Positions 47,040 to 59,913 are shown, counted from the first letter of the stretch. The stretch: DNA of 64,000 nt from Manis javanica (GCF_040802235.1 NC_133159.1:75938501-76002500), one strand, 5' to 3'. Numbers and translations: made by a program. The notes: a model not told the origin generated them from the sequence alone.

Positions 47040-47640
47040 ATTAGGCCCATCACAGAAGCGACTTGTAAGTCACGTTTGCCGCTGTAGTTACAGTCAGGTT
47101 TAGTGCCCTCCGCGGTCGTCGTTGCTGCTACTGACTGGGTTTCCCCAAGTCCGGGTGACCAGGTAGAAGGGTGGGAAAAGGAGCCACATGTACCAATACA
47201 GCATCTGTCTCTGGCTTTTGATCTAACTCACGTCACTGTCCCTCTAGGGCTTTCCAGTCCCTGTCATTTTACCCCTCAGCCTCCATCTAACGTCTACACT
47301 GTCTGTGAAGCTGGTGCCATGAGGCTTCTGTCCCTGCTTGGCTGTGCTGTCTTCTGCCAGGCGATGTCACACTGGGCCCTGGAGTGGGTCCTATTGCTGC
47401 CCTTCAGGGTGCCAGTCACGCTGGGCCCTCGCTGAGCCGCGGGGCTTGCTTCTCGGTTTGTGCGACGGTTTCAAACAGACGAGAACCATATGTACGCCTG
47501 AAGCCACTGTACCTGTAGCCCCAGCACTATGCCTTCTGTGGGACAGGTGCCTGATCATTGCTTTGTTACCGAATAGGCACTAAAGCATTTTCATGTCAAC
47601 GTCTTATGGAATTTTGAATAAATTTTCTTTAAAACCATAG
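47040..47640 (+). other. GC-rich segment, possible retrocopy or exon of unknown transcript
   Basis: G+C and CpG content rise sharply (for example ccctccgcggtcgtcgttg near 47106), and the segment ends in AATAAA (47617-47622) followed by 'ttttctttaaaacc'. Frames of 110 and 81 codons overlap here, but I recognise no protein. It could be a processed pseudogene on the + strand or an exon of a noncoding RNA. Confidence 0.3.
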
Positions 47641-47834
47641 TTTTTTTTAGCTCTCTTACTTATATTTCTCATTCTCTTTCTGCCAGACGGTGTCCATGGC
47701 AGAGTACAAAAGGCAAACTGTGGGTCCTAGGAAGAGGGTGGGAGCAGCATGCAGATAACCGCGGGCTCAGTGCCAGTGGCTGAGCTGGGGTGAGACTGCC
47801 TGCAGGAATGGCACGTGCATCGTGGACATTATTC

Positions 47835-48300
47835 TCTGTTCTGGTCTCACCTCACCGTCTTCAGCTCTTCGATTCCTCTGAAATCCCTGGGCTTCTATTC
47901 ATACAGTTTTCCCCTTAGAATGTCCTTCCTGTTTTCTGTTTCCTGAACTTCTCTTTCCTGCCCTACTTTCTCCCTCATAAAATTTGTCACCTGTCATGTT
48001 ATGTAGTTTATCTATTCTGTTGTCTGTTCTCCCGTTCTCCTACTTGAATGTAAGCTCCAGGAAAGCAGGGATCTTTGTTCATGGATAGATCCCAAGCACC
48101 TAGGATACTGCTTAGAACATAGTTGGTACTCAATAAATATTTGTTAAATGAACAAGTGGATCCTTGAAGACTCAACTTCCATGCCATCGCTTCAGTGAAG
48201 CCTTCCAAGCTTGACTTCCATTCCCAGTCCTGGATAAAATCTATGTGTCCTCTGTATCCCCATAGCACTGTGTGCATATTTGCATTATAGCACTTTACCT
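47835..48300 (+). mobile_element. LINE-2 3' region
   Basis: 'tgaatgtaagctccaggaaa' and 'ggtactcaataaatatttg', with further L2-like pieces on both sides. Confidence 0.7.
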
Positions 48301-49505
48301 CTCTCGATGATAGTTGCTTTTTATTTCAACAAAAATGATAATAAAAGCAATGTAACAAAATTTTAAATTGGGAGTTTTGACTGAGGCACCAACATGCAGT
48401 AAGTACGAAATTTCAAATTGAAGTAAAATCCAAAGGTGGAAATTTCCATGAATTTTTGACTTAAAACAACTCAATCACATTGTGGTTATTGAAGCATCAA
48501 GGGAGTGGAGATGAGGAGAGGTTTGATGGGGAGGATTTCTTTTGAAAGAGGTGTCCTGTGAGTCTTCCAGCCCCACCAGGAGGCTGCTGCTTTCTACCTT
48601 CAACTTGAATCAAGAGGCTTCAGAGGGGCTGCATGGAGATACGGGTCTCTGGCAGTCAGGAAGATGCACAACAGCTTTTTGAGTCTTTCCTAGAAATTGT
48701 AAATGGCAAAGAAGCCTGGCCAGCTGCACTGACGACAGGAGCAAGGAGACACTCCCAGAGTTTGCTGGGGGAAGCTGAGAGTTTCCCTTGGAGCAAATGT
48801 GAGACATGGGAGACTGAGCCAGTCTGGAGTCATTTAAACTCCTTCCCAAGATTTCTGCCTGGAGGCTCCTTGCCAGGGCAGCTGCAGTGGAAGGAGTGGC
48901 CAGCCAGAGTAAGAACATTACCTTTATCAGAGGCAGAGCTGTCAAGTACTCCTAAACAAAATTTTTTTGGGGGAGGGCTTTAAAGAATCCGTTAGAGAGA
49001 GGCTGTTTTCTTCAAACACTCAGAGCAGAGAAGTGCCAAATGGAAGAAACTGGCCCCAAAGAGAATCAGTCAAAAATAACCTCTGCCCCTCTTTACCTCT
49101 CCAGCATCCCACTTTCTTTGCCTCTGGCAGGCTGAGAAGCCTAGTGACAAGCTAGGGGACAGAAGAAATGCTGAGCGCTGGGAAGCACTGTGGGGAGAAG
49201 GAAAGGGGGAGCTGCTCTTGCTACTAAAAGCTGTCAGGCTTCAGCAAACCCTCCCGGGGGAGGATTTAATGTTCAAACAGGTTAGAAGTGTACATCCTGC
49301 ATGGGGCTGGATATTCTGATTTCTGAATTAAGGCAGATTGTATAACTTAAAGTGATCTGAATGTTCTTCTTAATACCTAGGAATCTTCGTAAGTGTGATG
49401 ATATCTGCAGTTTTGTCCAGGACCAGTGGAAGTACTACCCTCTCTGCATATATTTTAAAGGAACAGTGGAATCATGCTTTGTGATTACCTCCCATGAGTC
49501 CTGGT
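48301..49505. other. Intergenic, nothing recognised
   Basis: Purine-rich, moderate G+C. Frames of 111-116 codons overlap on both strands (48610-48983), with no family features. Confidence 0.4.
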
Positions 49506-49509
49506 TACT

Positions 49510-49745
49510 CACAGTGTCAGTGACAAGAATCACATTAGCTAATGTTTATTGTGTGTCCACTGTTTCCAGGCACTGTGCCACCTCTAATGTGTTCATCTCA
49601 TGATTCTTCCCAACAACAATGTGCAGTAGGAAATCTTATCCTATTTTACACGCAGGAAAGCTGAAGCTAAAAAACATTAACATCCCTGAGATTTACACAC
49701 CAGTTAAAAGTAGAGCTAGCACTTACACCCAGGTGATCTGACTAT
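49510..49745 (-). repeat. MIR SINE, antisense
   Basis: 'tgtttattgtgtgtccactg', 'ccaggcactgtgccacc', 'cctattttacacgcagg', 'acttacacccaggtgatctg'. Confidence 0.75.
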
Positions 49746-49929
49746 GCTTTATTCTTTCTAGGTTTAGATGTCCTCAGGAATAGGGCTGTATTCATGCCCA
49801 CATCTCCCATGCACAGCCCCGGGCCTGATATTTAGTGCTCCACAAAAGTTTTAATGAACAGTACAAAAACGTTGTTGGTAAAATTTCAAATACAAAATTC
49901 AGTAAAATATGGTAATTTTACTAAGAGAA

Positions 49930-50150
49930 GCTTAGGCTTTGAAATCAGTGGACATGAGTTTGAATCCTGATTCCAACTTCTTCATAGCTGTTCTGCCTTT
50001 GGGAAAATTACTTAACCTCTCTATGCTCCAGTTTCCTCATTTGCAGAATGGAATGATAATGCCTATATCATAGTGTTGCATTAAGGACCAAAGATAATAA
50101 ATATATAGGCAACTAACAGCACCTAACAATTAGTACACAATAAACATACC
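49930..50150 (+). repeat. MIR SINE, sense
   Basis: 'gagtttgaatcctgattcc', 'aaattacttaacctctctat', 'cctcatttgcagaatggaat'. Confidence 0.8.
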
Positions 50151-50789
50151 TGTTACGGCATGAGGCTCAATGGTATGCTGACATTTACATATTTGGGTTT
50201 TGAGTTAGCACAGGTAAAGTTTAGTAATGGTAGACAGACCCGACCCCAAGCAAAATTGTGCAGTGCAACTGAAGCTCATGACCAGTCCACATGCTGTCTG
50301 ATGGCCGTGGCTGCTGGATGCTTCTGTCAGCAGGCTGCTCTCCCATGTGCACCTGCTCCCTTTGTAAGGTGTCTGATTACAGTGGGTCCCAGTGCTTGTT
50401 CATAACTCTGCTTATTTGTCCTTGTAATTACATAATTGAATAAAAAATTATTGAAATAAAGTAGGAATGTGAAAAGATTAGAGCACCTCTCACTTTTATT
50501 CCGGTGCCTTTCCTTTTCCATCTAGTTAGAGGAAGAACTCTGCTCTCATGCTTTCTTCTCTTCCTTTTCTTAAGAGAAAGAGTTGATGAAATTCAGTCAT
50601 ACTAAGTGAATAAAAGGCTGTTGCCCCTCTCACAGTCAACTACATTTTAATAGGAGTTGAATTCTCTAGCCAAAGAAAGAAAGCTCTAATTGTGAAAGTT
50701 GGGCACCAAGGACAGGATGACTGTTTCACCCTGTCCAAAAACATGTCCTAAACTGTCTGTGATCCCTACTCTTTATTGGTGGAAGTAGG
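50151..50789. other. Intergenic, nothing recognised
   Basis: No gene supported. Confidence 0.4.
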
Positions 50790-53700
50790 GTGCTGCTTCT
50801 ATTTTCTTTTTTTATTAAGGTATTATTGATGGACACTCTCATGAAGGTTTCACATAAAAACAATGTGGTTACTACATTCACCCATATTATCGAGTCCCCC
50901 CCAATAACCCATTGCAGTCACTGTCCATCAGTGTAGTAAGATGCCACAGATTCACTATTTGCCTTCTCTGTGCTACAGTGTCTTCCTGGTGACACCCACA
51001 CACCATGTGTACTAATCGGACTACCCCTCAGTACCCTTCTCCCTCTCTCCCCACCTGCCCTCCCACACCCCTCCCCTTTGGTAACCACTAGTCCCTTCTA
51101 GGAGTCTGTGCTGTTTTGTTCTTTCAGTTTTGCTTTGTTGTTATGCTCCACAAATAAGGGAAATCATATGGCACTTGTCCTTCTTGGCCTGGCTTATTAC
51201 ATGGAGCATAATATCCTCCAGCTCCATCCATGTTGTTGCAAATGGTAGGATTTGTTTCTTTCTGATGGCTGAATTGTATTCCATTGTGTATATGTACTAC
51301 CTCTTCTTTATCCATTCTTCTACTGATGGACACTAAGATTGCTTCCATATCTTGGCTATTGTAAATAGTGCTGCAATAAACATAGGGGTGCATATGTCGT
51401 TTTGAATCTGAGAACTTGTATACCTTGGGTAAATTCCTAGGAGTGGAATTCTTGGGTCAAATAGTATTTCTACTTTTAGTTTTTTGAGAAATCTCCGTAT
51501 TGTTTTCCACAATGGTTGAACTAGCTTACATTCCCACCAGCAGTGTAGGAGGGTTCCCCTTTCTCTGCATCCTCGCCAGCATTTGTTGATATTAGTCTTT
51601 TCCATGCTGGCCATCCTTACTGGTGTGAGGTGATATCTCATTGTGGTTTTTATTTGCATTTCCCTGATAATTAGTGATGTGGAGCATCTTTTCATGTGTC
51701 TGTTGGCCATCTGAATTTCTTCTTTGGAGAATTGTCTGTTCATATCCTCCACCCATTTTTAATAGGGTTATTTGCTTTTGGGTGTTGAGGCGTGTGAGTT
51801 CTTTGTATATTTTGGATGTTAATCCCTTGTTGGATATGTCATTTACAAATACACTCTCATACTGTAGGATGCCTTTTTGTTCTGTTGATGGTGTCCTTTG
51901 CCTTACAGAAGCTTTTTAGTTTGATATAGTCCCATGTGTTCATTTTTGCTTTTCTTTCCCTTGCTCGAGTAGATGCATTAAGGAAGAAGTTGCTCATGTT
52001 TATATTCAAGAGATTTTTGCCTATGTTGTCTTCTAAGAGTTTTATGGTTTCATGACTGACATCAGGTCTTTGATCCATTTTGAGTTTACTTTTGTGTATG
52101 AGGTTAAACAATAATCCAGTTTCATTCTCTTACATCTGCTGTCCAATTTTGCCAACACCAGTCGTTGAAGAGGCTGTGATTTCCCTATTGTATGTCCATA
52201 GCTTCTTTATCGTATATTAATTGGCCATATATGCTTGGGTTTATATCTGGGCTCTCTAGTCTGTTCCGTTGGTCTATGGGTCTATTCTTGTGCCAGTACG
52301 AAATTGTCTTGACTACTGTGGCTTTGTAGTAGAGCTTGAAGGAAGGGAGTGTAGTCCCCCAGCTTTACTCTTCCTTCTCAGGATTGCTTTGGCTATTGGG
52401 GGTCTTCTGTGGTTCCATATCAATTTTAGAACTATTTGCTCTAGTTTGTTGAAGAATGTTATTGGTATTTTGATACGATTGCATTGAATTTGTAGATGAC
52501 CATTTTGACAGTATTAATTCTTCCTTTCCATGAGCATGGGATGTGTTTCCACTGCTTTCATGAGTGTCTTGTAGTTTTCAGAGATTAGGCCTTTCACTCC
52601 CTTGGTTAGGTTTATTCCAAGGCATTTTATTCTTTTTGATGCAATTGTGAATGAAATTGTTTTCCTGATTTCTCTTTCTGCTAGTTCATCATTAGTGTAT
52701 AGGAATGCAACAGATTTCTGTGTATTAATTTTGTATCTTGCAACATTGCTGAATTCAGATATTAGATCTGTTAGTTTTGGAGTAGATTTTTTAGAGTTTT
52801 TTTATGTACAATATCATGACATCTGCAAACAGGGACAGTTTGAGTTCTTCCTTGCCTATCTGGGATCCTTTTATTTCTTTGTGTTGTCTGATTGCCATGG
52901 CTAGGACATCCAGAACTATGTTGAATGAAAGTGTGGAGAGTGGGTGTCCTGGTCTTGTTCCCTATCTTAAAGGAAAAGCTTTCAGCTTCTCACTGTTAAG
53001 TATTATGTTGGCTATGGGTTTGTCACATGTGGCCTTTATTATGTTGAGGTACTTGCCCTCTATATGCATTTTCTTGAGAGTTTTTATCATGAATGGATGT
53101 TGAATTTTGTTGAATGCTTTTTCAGGATCTTTGGAGATGATTATGTGGTTTTTGTCCTTCTTTTTGTTGATGTGGTGGATGATGTTGATGGATTTTCGAA
53201 TTTTGTACCATCTTTGCATCCCTGGAATAAATCCTACTTGATCATTATCAATTGTCTTTTTGATGTATTTTTGAATTCTGTTTGCTAATACTTTGTTGAG
53301 TATTTTTGCGTCTATGTTCATCAGGTATATTGGTCAGTAATTTTCTTTTTTTGTGGTGTCTGCCTGGTTTTGCTATTAGAGTGATGCTGGCCTCATAGAA
53401 TGAGTTTGGAAGTATTTCCTCTTCTACTTTTTGGAAAACTTTAAGGAGGATGGGTATTAGGTCTTTACTAAATGTTTGATAAAATTTAGTGGTGAAGCCA
53501 TCTGGTCCAGGTGTTTTGTCTTTAGATAGTTTTTTGATTACCAATTCAATTTCATTGCTGGTAATTGGTCTATTCATATTTTCTGTTTCTTCCTGGGCCA
53601 GCCTTGGAAGGTTGTATTTTTCTAGCAATTTTCTATTTCTTCTAGGTTATCCAGTTTGTTAGCATATAATTTTTCATAGTATTCTTTAAGAATTCTTTTT

Positions 53701-55405
53701 ATTTCTGTGGTGTCTGTAGTGATTTTTCCTTTCTCATTTCTGATTCTGTTTGTATGTGTAGACTCTTTTTTTCTTGATAACTCTGATTAGAGGTTTATCT
53801 ATTTTGTTTATTTCCTTAAAGAACCAGCTCTTGTTTTCATTGATTATTTCTATTGTTTTATTCTTTTCAATTTTATATATTTCTGCTCTAAATAAATAGA
53901 GCCTCATTTGTTCTTCTTTCTGTAGTTTTGTTTGTTGTGAGTTTAGACTGTTCACATGGGACTGTTCTTTCCTGATGTAGGCCTGTATTGCAATATACTT
54001 CCCTCTTAGCATGGCCTTCAGTATGTCCCACAGATTTTTGCGGTGTTGAGTTATTGTTGTCATTTGTTTCCATATATTGCTTGATCCCTGTTTTTATTTG
54101 GTTATTGATCCACTGGTTACTTAGGAGCATGTTGTGAATCCTCCATGTGTTTGTGGGATTTTTCATTTTTTTTGCATAATATATTTCTAGTTTCATACCT
54201 TTTGGTCTGAGAAGCTTGTTGGTACAATTTCAATCTTTTTGAATTTACTGATGCTCTTTTTGTGGCCTACTATATGATCTATTATTGAAAATGTTCCATG
54301 TACATTTGAGAAGAATGTGTATTCTGTTCTAATGTGTTGCTCGGTGCCTTTGTCTCCTTACTTATTTTCTGTCTGGTTGATCTGTCCTTTGGAGTGAGTG
54401 GAGTGTTGAAGTCTCCTAGAATGAATGCATTTATTCTATTTCCCCTTTTAATTCTGTTAGTATTTGTTTCACATATGTAGGTGGTCCTGTGTTGGGTGCA
54501 TAGATATTTGTAATGGTTATAACCTCTTGTTGGACTGACCCCTTTATAATTATGTAATGACCTTCTTTGTCTCTGTGACTTTCTTTGTTTGGAAGTCTAT
54601 TTTGTCTGAAACAAGTACTGCAACTCCTGCTTTTTCCTCCCTGTTAGTTGCATGAAATATCTTTTTTCTATCACTTCACTTTCAGTCTGTGCATGTCTTT
54701 GGGTTTAAAGTGAGTCTCTTGTAGGCAGAAAATAGTTGAGTCTTGTTTTTTATATATGCAGTGACTCTATGTCTTTTGATTGGTACATGCAGAGCATTTA
54801 CATTTAGGATGATTATCAATAAGTATGTACTTATTGCCATTGCAGGCTTTGGATTCGTGGTTACCAAATGTTCAAGGTTAACTTCCTTACTATCTAAGAG
54901 TATAACTTAACTCACTTAGTATGCTATTACAGACACAACCTGAAGGTTCTTTTTCTTTTTCCTCCTCCTTTTTCTTCCTCCTCCATTCTTTATATATTAG
55001 GTATCATTCTGTACTCTTTGTCCCTTTACAGACTTTGGGGTAGTTGATTTAATTTTGCATTTGCTTAGTAATTAATTGTTTTACTTTCTTTACTGTGGTT
55101 TTATTACCCCTGGTGACAGCTGTTTAGCCTTAGGAACACTTCTTTCATAGCAGTCCCTCCAAAATACACTGTAGAGACCATTTGTGGGAGATAAATTCTC
55201 TCAGCTTTTGCTTATCTGAAAATTGTTTAATCCCTCCTTCAAATTTAAATGATAATCTTGCTGGATAAAGTACTCTTGGTTTGAGGCCCTTCTGTTTCAT
55301 TGCATTAAATACATCATGCCACTCCCTTCTGGCCTGTAAGGTTTCTGTTGAGAAGTCTGATGATAGCCTGATGGACTTTCCTTTGTATGTGATCTTATTT
55401 CTCTC

Positions 55406-55506
55406 TCTGGCTGCTTTTATTTTATTTATTTATTTACTTTATTTTTATTTTATTTTTTAAATATGGAATGCTTCACGAATTTGCATGTCATCCTTGTGCA
55501 GGGGCC

Positions 55507-55552
<46 letters not shown>

Positions 55553-55581
55553 AAAGTGAGCATACTGTCTGGCTGCTTTTA
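55406..55581. repeat. 14-bp target-site duplication pair around U6
   Basis: tctggctgctttta at 55406-55419 and 55568-55581, exactly flanking the U6 copy with its tail. Confidence 0.9.
55458..55563 (-). pseudogene. RNU6: Retroposed U6 snRNA copy, full length
   Basis: On the - strand it reads from tgctcactttggcagcac through 'atactaaaattggaacgata' and 'cagagaagattagcatgg' to 'gtgaagcattccatattt': about 106 nt, the full U6 length, with only a few changes (for example CGCTTCGG to CACTTTGG, GCGCAAG to GCACAAG). Beyond its 3' end lies an A-rich tail (55420-55457 as T-rich on +). The tail and TSD show it arrived as RNA. The upstream DNA is L1 ORF1, so the usual Pol III promoter elements (PSE, TATA) are missing, and it is probably silent. 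Confidence 0.93.
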
Positions 55582-56869
55582 ATAGTCTGTCCTTATCCTT
55601 GATCTTTGCCATTTTAATTACTATATGTCTTGGTGTTGTCTTTCTTGGGTCCCTTGTGTTGGGAGATCTGTGCACCTCCATGGCCTGAGAGACTGTCTCC
55701 TTCTCCAGATTGGGGAAGTTTTCAGCAATTACCTCCTCAGTGACACTTTCTATCCCTTTTTCTCTCTCTTCTTCTTCTGGTACCCCTATAATATGAATAT
55801 TGCTCCACTTGGATTGGTCGTCCAGCTCTCTCAATATTCTTTCATTCTTTGAGATACTTTTCTTTCTGTGCCTCAGCTTCTTTGTATTCCTCTTCTCTAA
55901 TTTCTATTTCATTGATTATTTCCATATCTAATCTGCTTTTAAAACCCTCCATTGTATTCCTTAATGATTGGATCTCCAACCGGAATTCGTTCCTGAGTTT
56001 TTGAATATTTTTCTGTACCTCTATGAGCATTTTTATGATTTTTATTTTGAAATCTCTTTCATGAAGGTTGATGAGATCCATTTCATTTGACTCTTTTTCT
56101 GGTGTATGTAGGATTTTGCTTTGAACCAGCTTCCTTTGACATTTCATATTTGTATGTGGCACCCTCTAGTGTCCAGAAACTCTACTCTCTGGAGCTGCTC
56201 AGCCCCTGGAGCAATGTCAGGGGTTGCAGGGGAGTGGTGTTGGTATCTGGGGGAAGGAAAGAGCTCTTTCCTGCTTCCTGGCTTCTATGCCTGTCTCCAC
56301 TGCCAGACCAGTGGGCCAAACACAGAGGTATAAGCCTCTATGCTTAGCGATTGTAGTTGCTGTAGGTGAAGCTTCCCTCTGGCTGGCCTGATGCCAGGTC
56401 AGGGGCTGTCGGTTTGTGAGCCAGGGGTGGGTTGGCTGGGAGAAGGTGCCGCCATCTTTCAGTGTGCTGTTTCTGTTACAGTTGTACATTGTGCCTACAT
56501 GTTTATTTATCCCTCTGGCCAGAGTAAATGTAGGGTAATCGTCTAATAGGCATTTATCTTATTTCACTGAGAGTGCTACAGTATACATTTTAATTAAATT
56601 TGTAAGTGAAACCTGTAATATAGCTTCTTCAGCCCACAGAATGTTCCCAAATTTTATTCGTCTGTGGCAAACCCCAGCTCCAGAGCTACTCACAACATTT
56701 AGTCTGTCTACTGTCTTGTGAATTCCCCTGTTTTTATTTGTCTTTGCACACTGCCTTGGTAAATGATTATGAAACAAAAGACTTAATCCCACTTAATGTA
56801 TGTCCATTTGAACTTTCTTTTAATGGAGAATTAAGAACACAATGCAACTGGAATCATACAATTGGAAAT

Positions 56870-57010
56870 GGCTTCATGAAGTTGTAGTCCCACTACCTTA
56901 TTTTATACATGAGGAAATTAAGCTAAAGAGAGGGGAAGTGTCTTGACTAAAGTCATATAGTGAGTTAATTCCAGACCTGGATTTAGAACCCAGGTCCTCT
57001 GGCTTCTAAC
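56870..57010 (-). repeat. MIR-like SINE, antisense
   Basis: 'tttatacatgaggaaattaa' and 'ggatttagaacccaggtcc', then 'tctggcttctaacctgggg'. Confidence 0.65.
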
Positions 57011-57044
57011 CTGGGGCTCCTTTGCTGCCCTTGCTGCTGTATTT

Positions 57045-57255
57045 GAAAATGTATTAATAATATCCAATATTTATCAGGTGCTTACTCTAGTCCAGGTATG
57101 ATTCATAGGTCTTGATATTTATTGACTCATTTCATTCTCACAGCAGGTCTACTAAGTGGGTACTATTATCATCCCATTTAACAAATGAATAAACTGAGGC
57201 ATGGAGAGGGTAAGTAACTTGTCTATGATCAAATGGTAGAATCAGATCTTGGAAC
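57045..57255 (-). repeat. MIR SINE, antisense
   Basis: 'atttatcaggtgcttactct', 'actcatttcattctcacagc', 'aactgaggcatggagagg'. Confidence 0.8.
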
Positions 57256-57361
57256 TAGGAGCATGTTGTGAAGCCTCCATGTGTTTGTGGGATTTTTCAT
57301 TTTTTTTGCATAATATATTTTGCATAATATATTTCTAGTTTCATACCTTTTGGTCTGAGAA
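57256..57361 (-). repeat. Short copy of part of the neighbouring L1 (54122-54213)
   Basis: Matches 54122-54213 with one substitution and an internal 14-bp tandem duplication (ttgcataatatatt). It shares the private variants of that L1 copy, such as 'cataccttttggtctgag', which the L1 at 20.9 kb lacks. It sits between a MIR and the 3' end of an old L1 as an isolated ORF2 snippet. Confidence 0.85.
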
Positions 57362-58994
57362 TTTCAGATGTACAACATAATGATTCATTATATGTGTACA
57401 TAGTGAAATGATCACCACAATAATTCGAGTTAACATCCGTCACCACACAGTTAAATAATTTTTTCCTTTGATGAGAAATTTTAAGATTTACTCTTTTAGC
57501 AACTTTCAAATACACAACTATAACATCTGCAGGGCTTATTTATTTTATCACTGAAAGTTGGTAGCTTTTATCCACCTTTATCCAATTTGCCACCCCCCAC
57601 CCCCAACTTCTGTTAACTGCCATTCTATTCTCTGTATCTATAAGCTTATTTTTTTTCCCCTCCATATTCCACAAATAAGTGAGTTAATAAGATATTTAGC
57701 TTTTTCTGTCTGACCTATTTAGCTTAGCATAATGCCCTCAAGATCCATCCATGTTGTAAATGGTAAGATTGCATTCTTTTTTATGGCTGAATAGTATTTC
57801 ATTGTATATCTCATTCACATTTTCTTTTTTCATTCATCCATCAATGGGCATAGGTGTTTCTATGCCTTGGCTAGTGTAAATAATATGGCTGGAATGAACA
57901 TGAGGGTGCAGTTGTCTTTTTGAGTTAGTGTTTCCAGTTCTTTCAGATTAATACCCACAAGCATAGTTTCTGGATCAAATGATAGTTCTAGTTTCTGTTT
58001 TTTGAGGAACCTCTGTACTGTTTTCCATAGTAGCTACAAAAATTTACATTCCTACCAGCAGTGCACAGGGTTTCCCTTTACTCCATGTCCTCACTGACAC
58101 CTGTTACTGTCTTTTTGATAAAAGTCATTCTGAAAGATGGGAGAACATAGATAGCTCTTTATGGTTCTAATTTGCATTTCCCTAATAATTAGTTATGTGG
58201 AGCATCTTTTCACATATCTGTTGGCCATCTTTATATCTTCTTTGGAAAAATGTCTTGTCAGGTCCTTAGCCCATTTTTTATGTATTTTTCTTTATTTTGC
58301 TGTTGTGTTGTATGAGTTCTTCATATATTTTGTACATTAAACACTTATCAACTATCTGATTTGCAAATACTTTCTCCCATTCAGTAGGTTGCCTTATTTA
58401 TTATGCTTCTGTTGCTTTTGCTTTTTGGGGTCAAATCCCAAAAGTTGTTGCTAAGACTGATGTGAAGGAGCTTACCACCTGTTTATTTTTCTAGGAGTTT
58501 TATGGTCTTAGATCTTAAATGTTCAACTCTTTTAATCCACTATGGGTCAATTTTTGTGTATGGTGTATGATAGTGGCTTAGTTATATGATTATTGTTTTT
58601 CTCTGCAATAAGCTTTATTGTTCATCCACAGCTTGGGAGAGGGCTCCAGGATGGTTAAAGAGCTGCCTAATGACAGCAGAAGTCCTGACACCTGGGGCAT
58701 GTGGAGGGATTCCTCAAAGATTGCTGAGCTCTGGTGGCTTCTAGTCATGCTTGAGAGTGAGCCTTTCCAAAAGACATGTGCCCAGCCCAGTCTGGGGGCT
58801 GGCCCACTGCAGAGGCTAGTCAGGTGGTCACCCATCTTCCTGATGAGTTTCACCTCCTAAGAAGTGGCTGTCCAAGAAGTCACAGAGATGAGGGTCTGTT
58901 TGCACAGAACCCAGGGCATGCAGATCCAAAAAGGTTCCATTGCCCTCAGGCTCTTCTCCAGGACCATGATGGCTTCCGTGGCACCTAGGGTTTT

Positions 58995-59488
58995 TTTTTT
59001 TCTTCATTATTATAGTGATTGCCATTTTTATCTGTGACTGTGTTTTCATGTTTGATAGTGGAGTGACGCGGCAGCAAGAAGTAGGAAAGAAAGAATGAAA
59101 AGAAAGAAAACAAAAGAAAGAAGAAAAGAAGAGAGAGAGGAGGGAAAGAAAAAACCCATGTCCACTTTCTCCAACCGCAAAGGGTGTCCAGTGCAGGGGG
59201 ATGGGTTTCATTTCACTCATATTTCTCAATCAGCCAGGGAACTGCTTGTGGCACTTGCAGTGGCCCAAGGCAGGACGGCACCTCCACTAAAATTTCTGGG
59301 GGCTAGGAACCGGCACAACCCGTGTCAGAAGGTGGGTGTGGAGGAGCCCTTCTTTCCCAAGGCAGATATCCCTGCCTGGTTCTGTGATGGGGCTCGACCA
59401 ACCCGGACTCCTGAAAGGACCACCGGGGTCACCGTTCATCCCCCTGCATCCCCATCAGCCCCCTTCACTAGAGCGTGGCTTTGTCTGT
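58995..59488 (-). mobile_element. Retrocopy of unknown origin inside the FTL pseudogene
   Basis: About 490 bp separating two FTL segments. On the - strand it ends in an A-run (T-run on + at about 58991-59001). Imperfect repeats bound it: 'gcacctagggtttt' on the left and 'tcatctagtgtctta' on the right. It contains a purine/GAAA-rich stretch (59085-59150). A 152-codon + strand frame overlaps it but has no family features. The source transcript is unrecognised. Confidence 0.6.
59085..59150 (+). repeat. GAAA-type purine-rich simple repeat
   Basis: Irregular run of 'gaaag', 'aaaagaaag' and 'gagagagg' units. Confidence 0.75.
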
Positions 59489-59913
59489 CATCTAGTGTCT
59501 TATCCTGTTCATCTTGGAAGGGCTTTTGGAAGACGGTGCGACCACCAGGCTAGTTTTACATCTTCAAGAGATACGGGGGCACCCTCTGCTTCTCCTTTGT
59601 TTCAGCCAACTTATGGAATACGTGGCCCATGCCCTCTAAAGCCACGACATCTCGAAATAGAAGCCCAGAAAGAGAAGGGTTTAGGAGGCCACAAGTGTAG
59701 GTTGACCACGCTGTTGACTGCAATCTGATCATGTGGGATAATTCTGAAAAATCTGGGAGCTTGTGGTTGGTGAGCAATAAGAAGCTAACTTCAAAAGTTG
59801 ACTGGTCCCAGAGGTAGAGGATGGTGGAGGAGATCATATGGTCCTGGAGCCTGTGGCTGGAATGTGGGAGGGCATTCAGAGGCTGGAAGGAGAGTCCCCC
59901 AGGTCTATTCTGT

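Larger units (their letters stand above)
50804..56463 (-). mobile_element. Near full-length L1 with a U6 insertion
   Basis: Runs from 3'UTR (50804) to 5'UTR (about 56463, where ctgaaagatggcggcacc resembles an L1 start). A 14-bp direct repeat flanks it with two mismatches: gtgctgcttctatt (50790-50803) and gtgctgtttctgtt (56464-56477). The ORF2 remnant spans about 51120-54870 with many breaks; its endonuclease GDFNTPL block is still readable at 54396-54416. ORF1 remnants lie at 55250-56160, interrupted by the U6 copy. More decayed than the L1 at 17.5-23.7 kb. Confidence 0.85.

Noticed and set aside
48610..48983. Overlapping 111- and 116-codon frames on both strands
   Set aside because: No similarity to a known family, no splice or poly-A context, equal length on both strands.
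55420..55457. TTTA microsatellite as an independent feature
   Set aside because: It is the A-rich tail of the retroposed U6 copy, bounded by its target-site duplication.
59095..59728. 152- and 130-codon + strand frames
   Set aside because: They lie antisense across the retrocopy and FTL pseudogene and are by-products.
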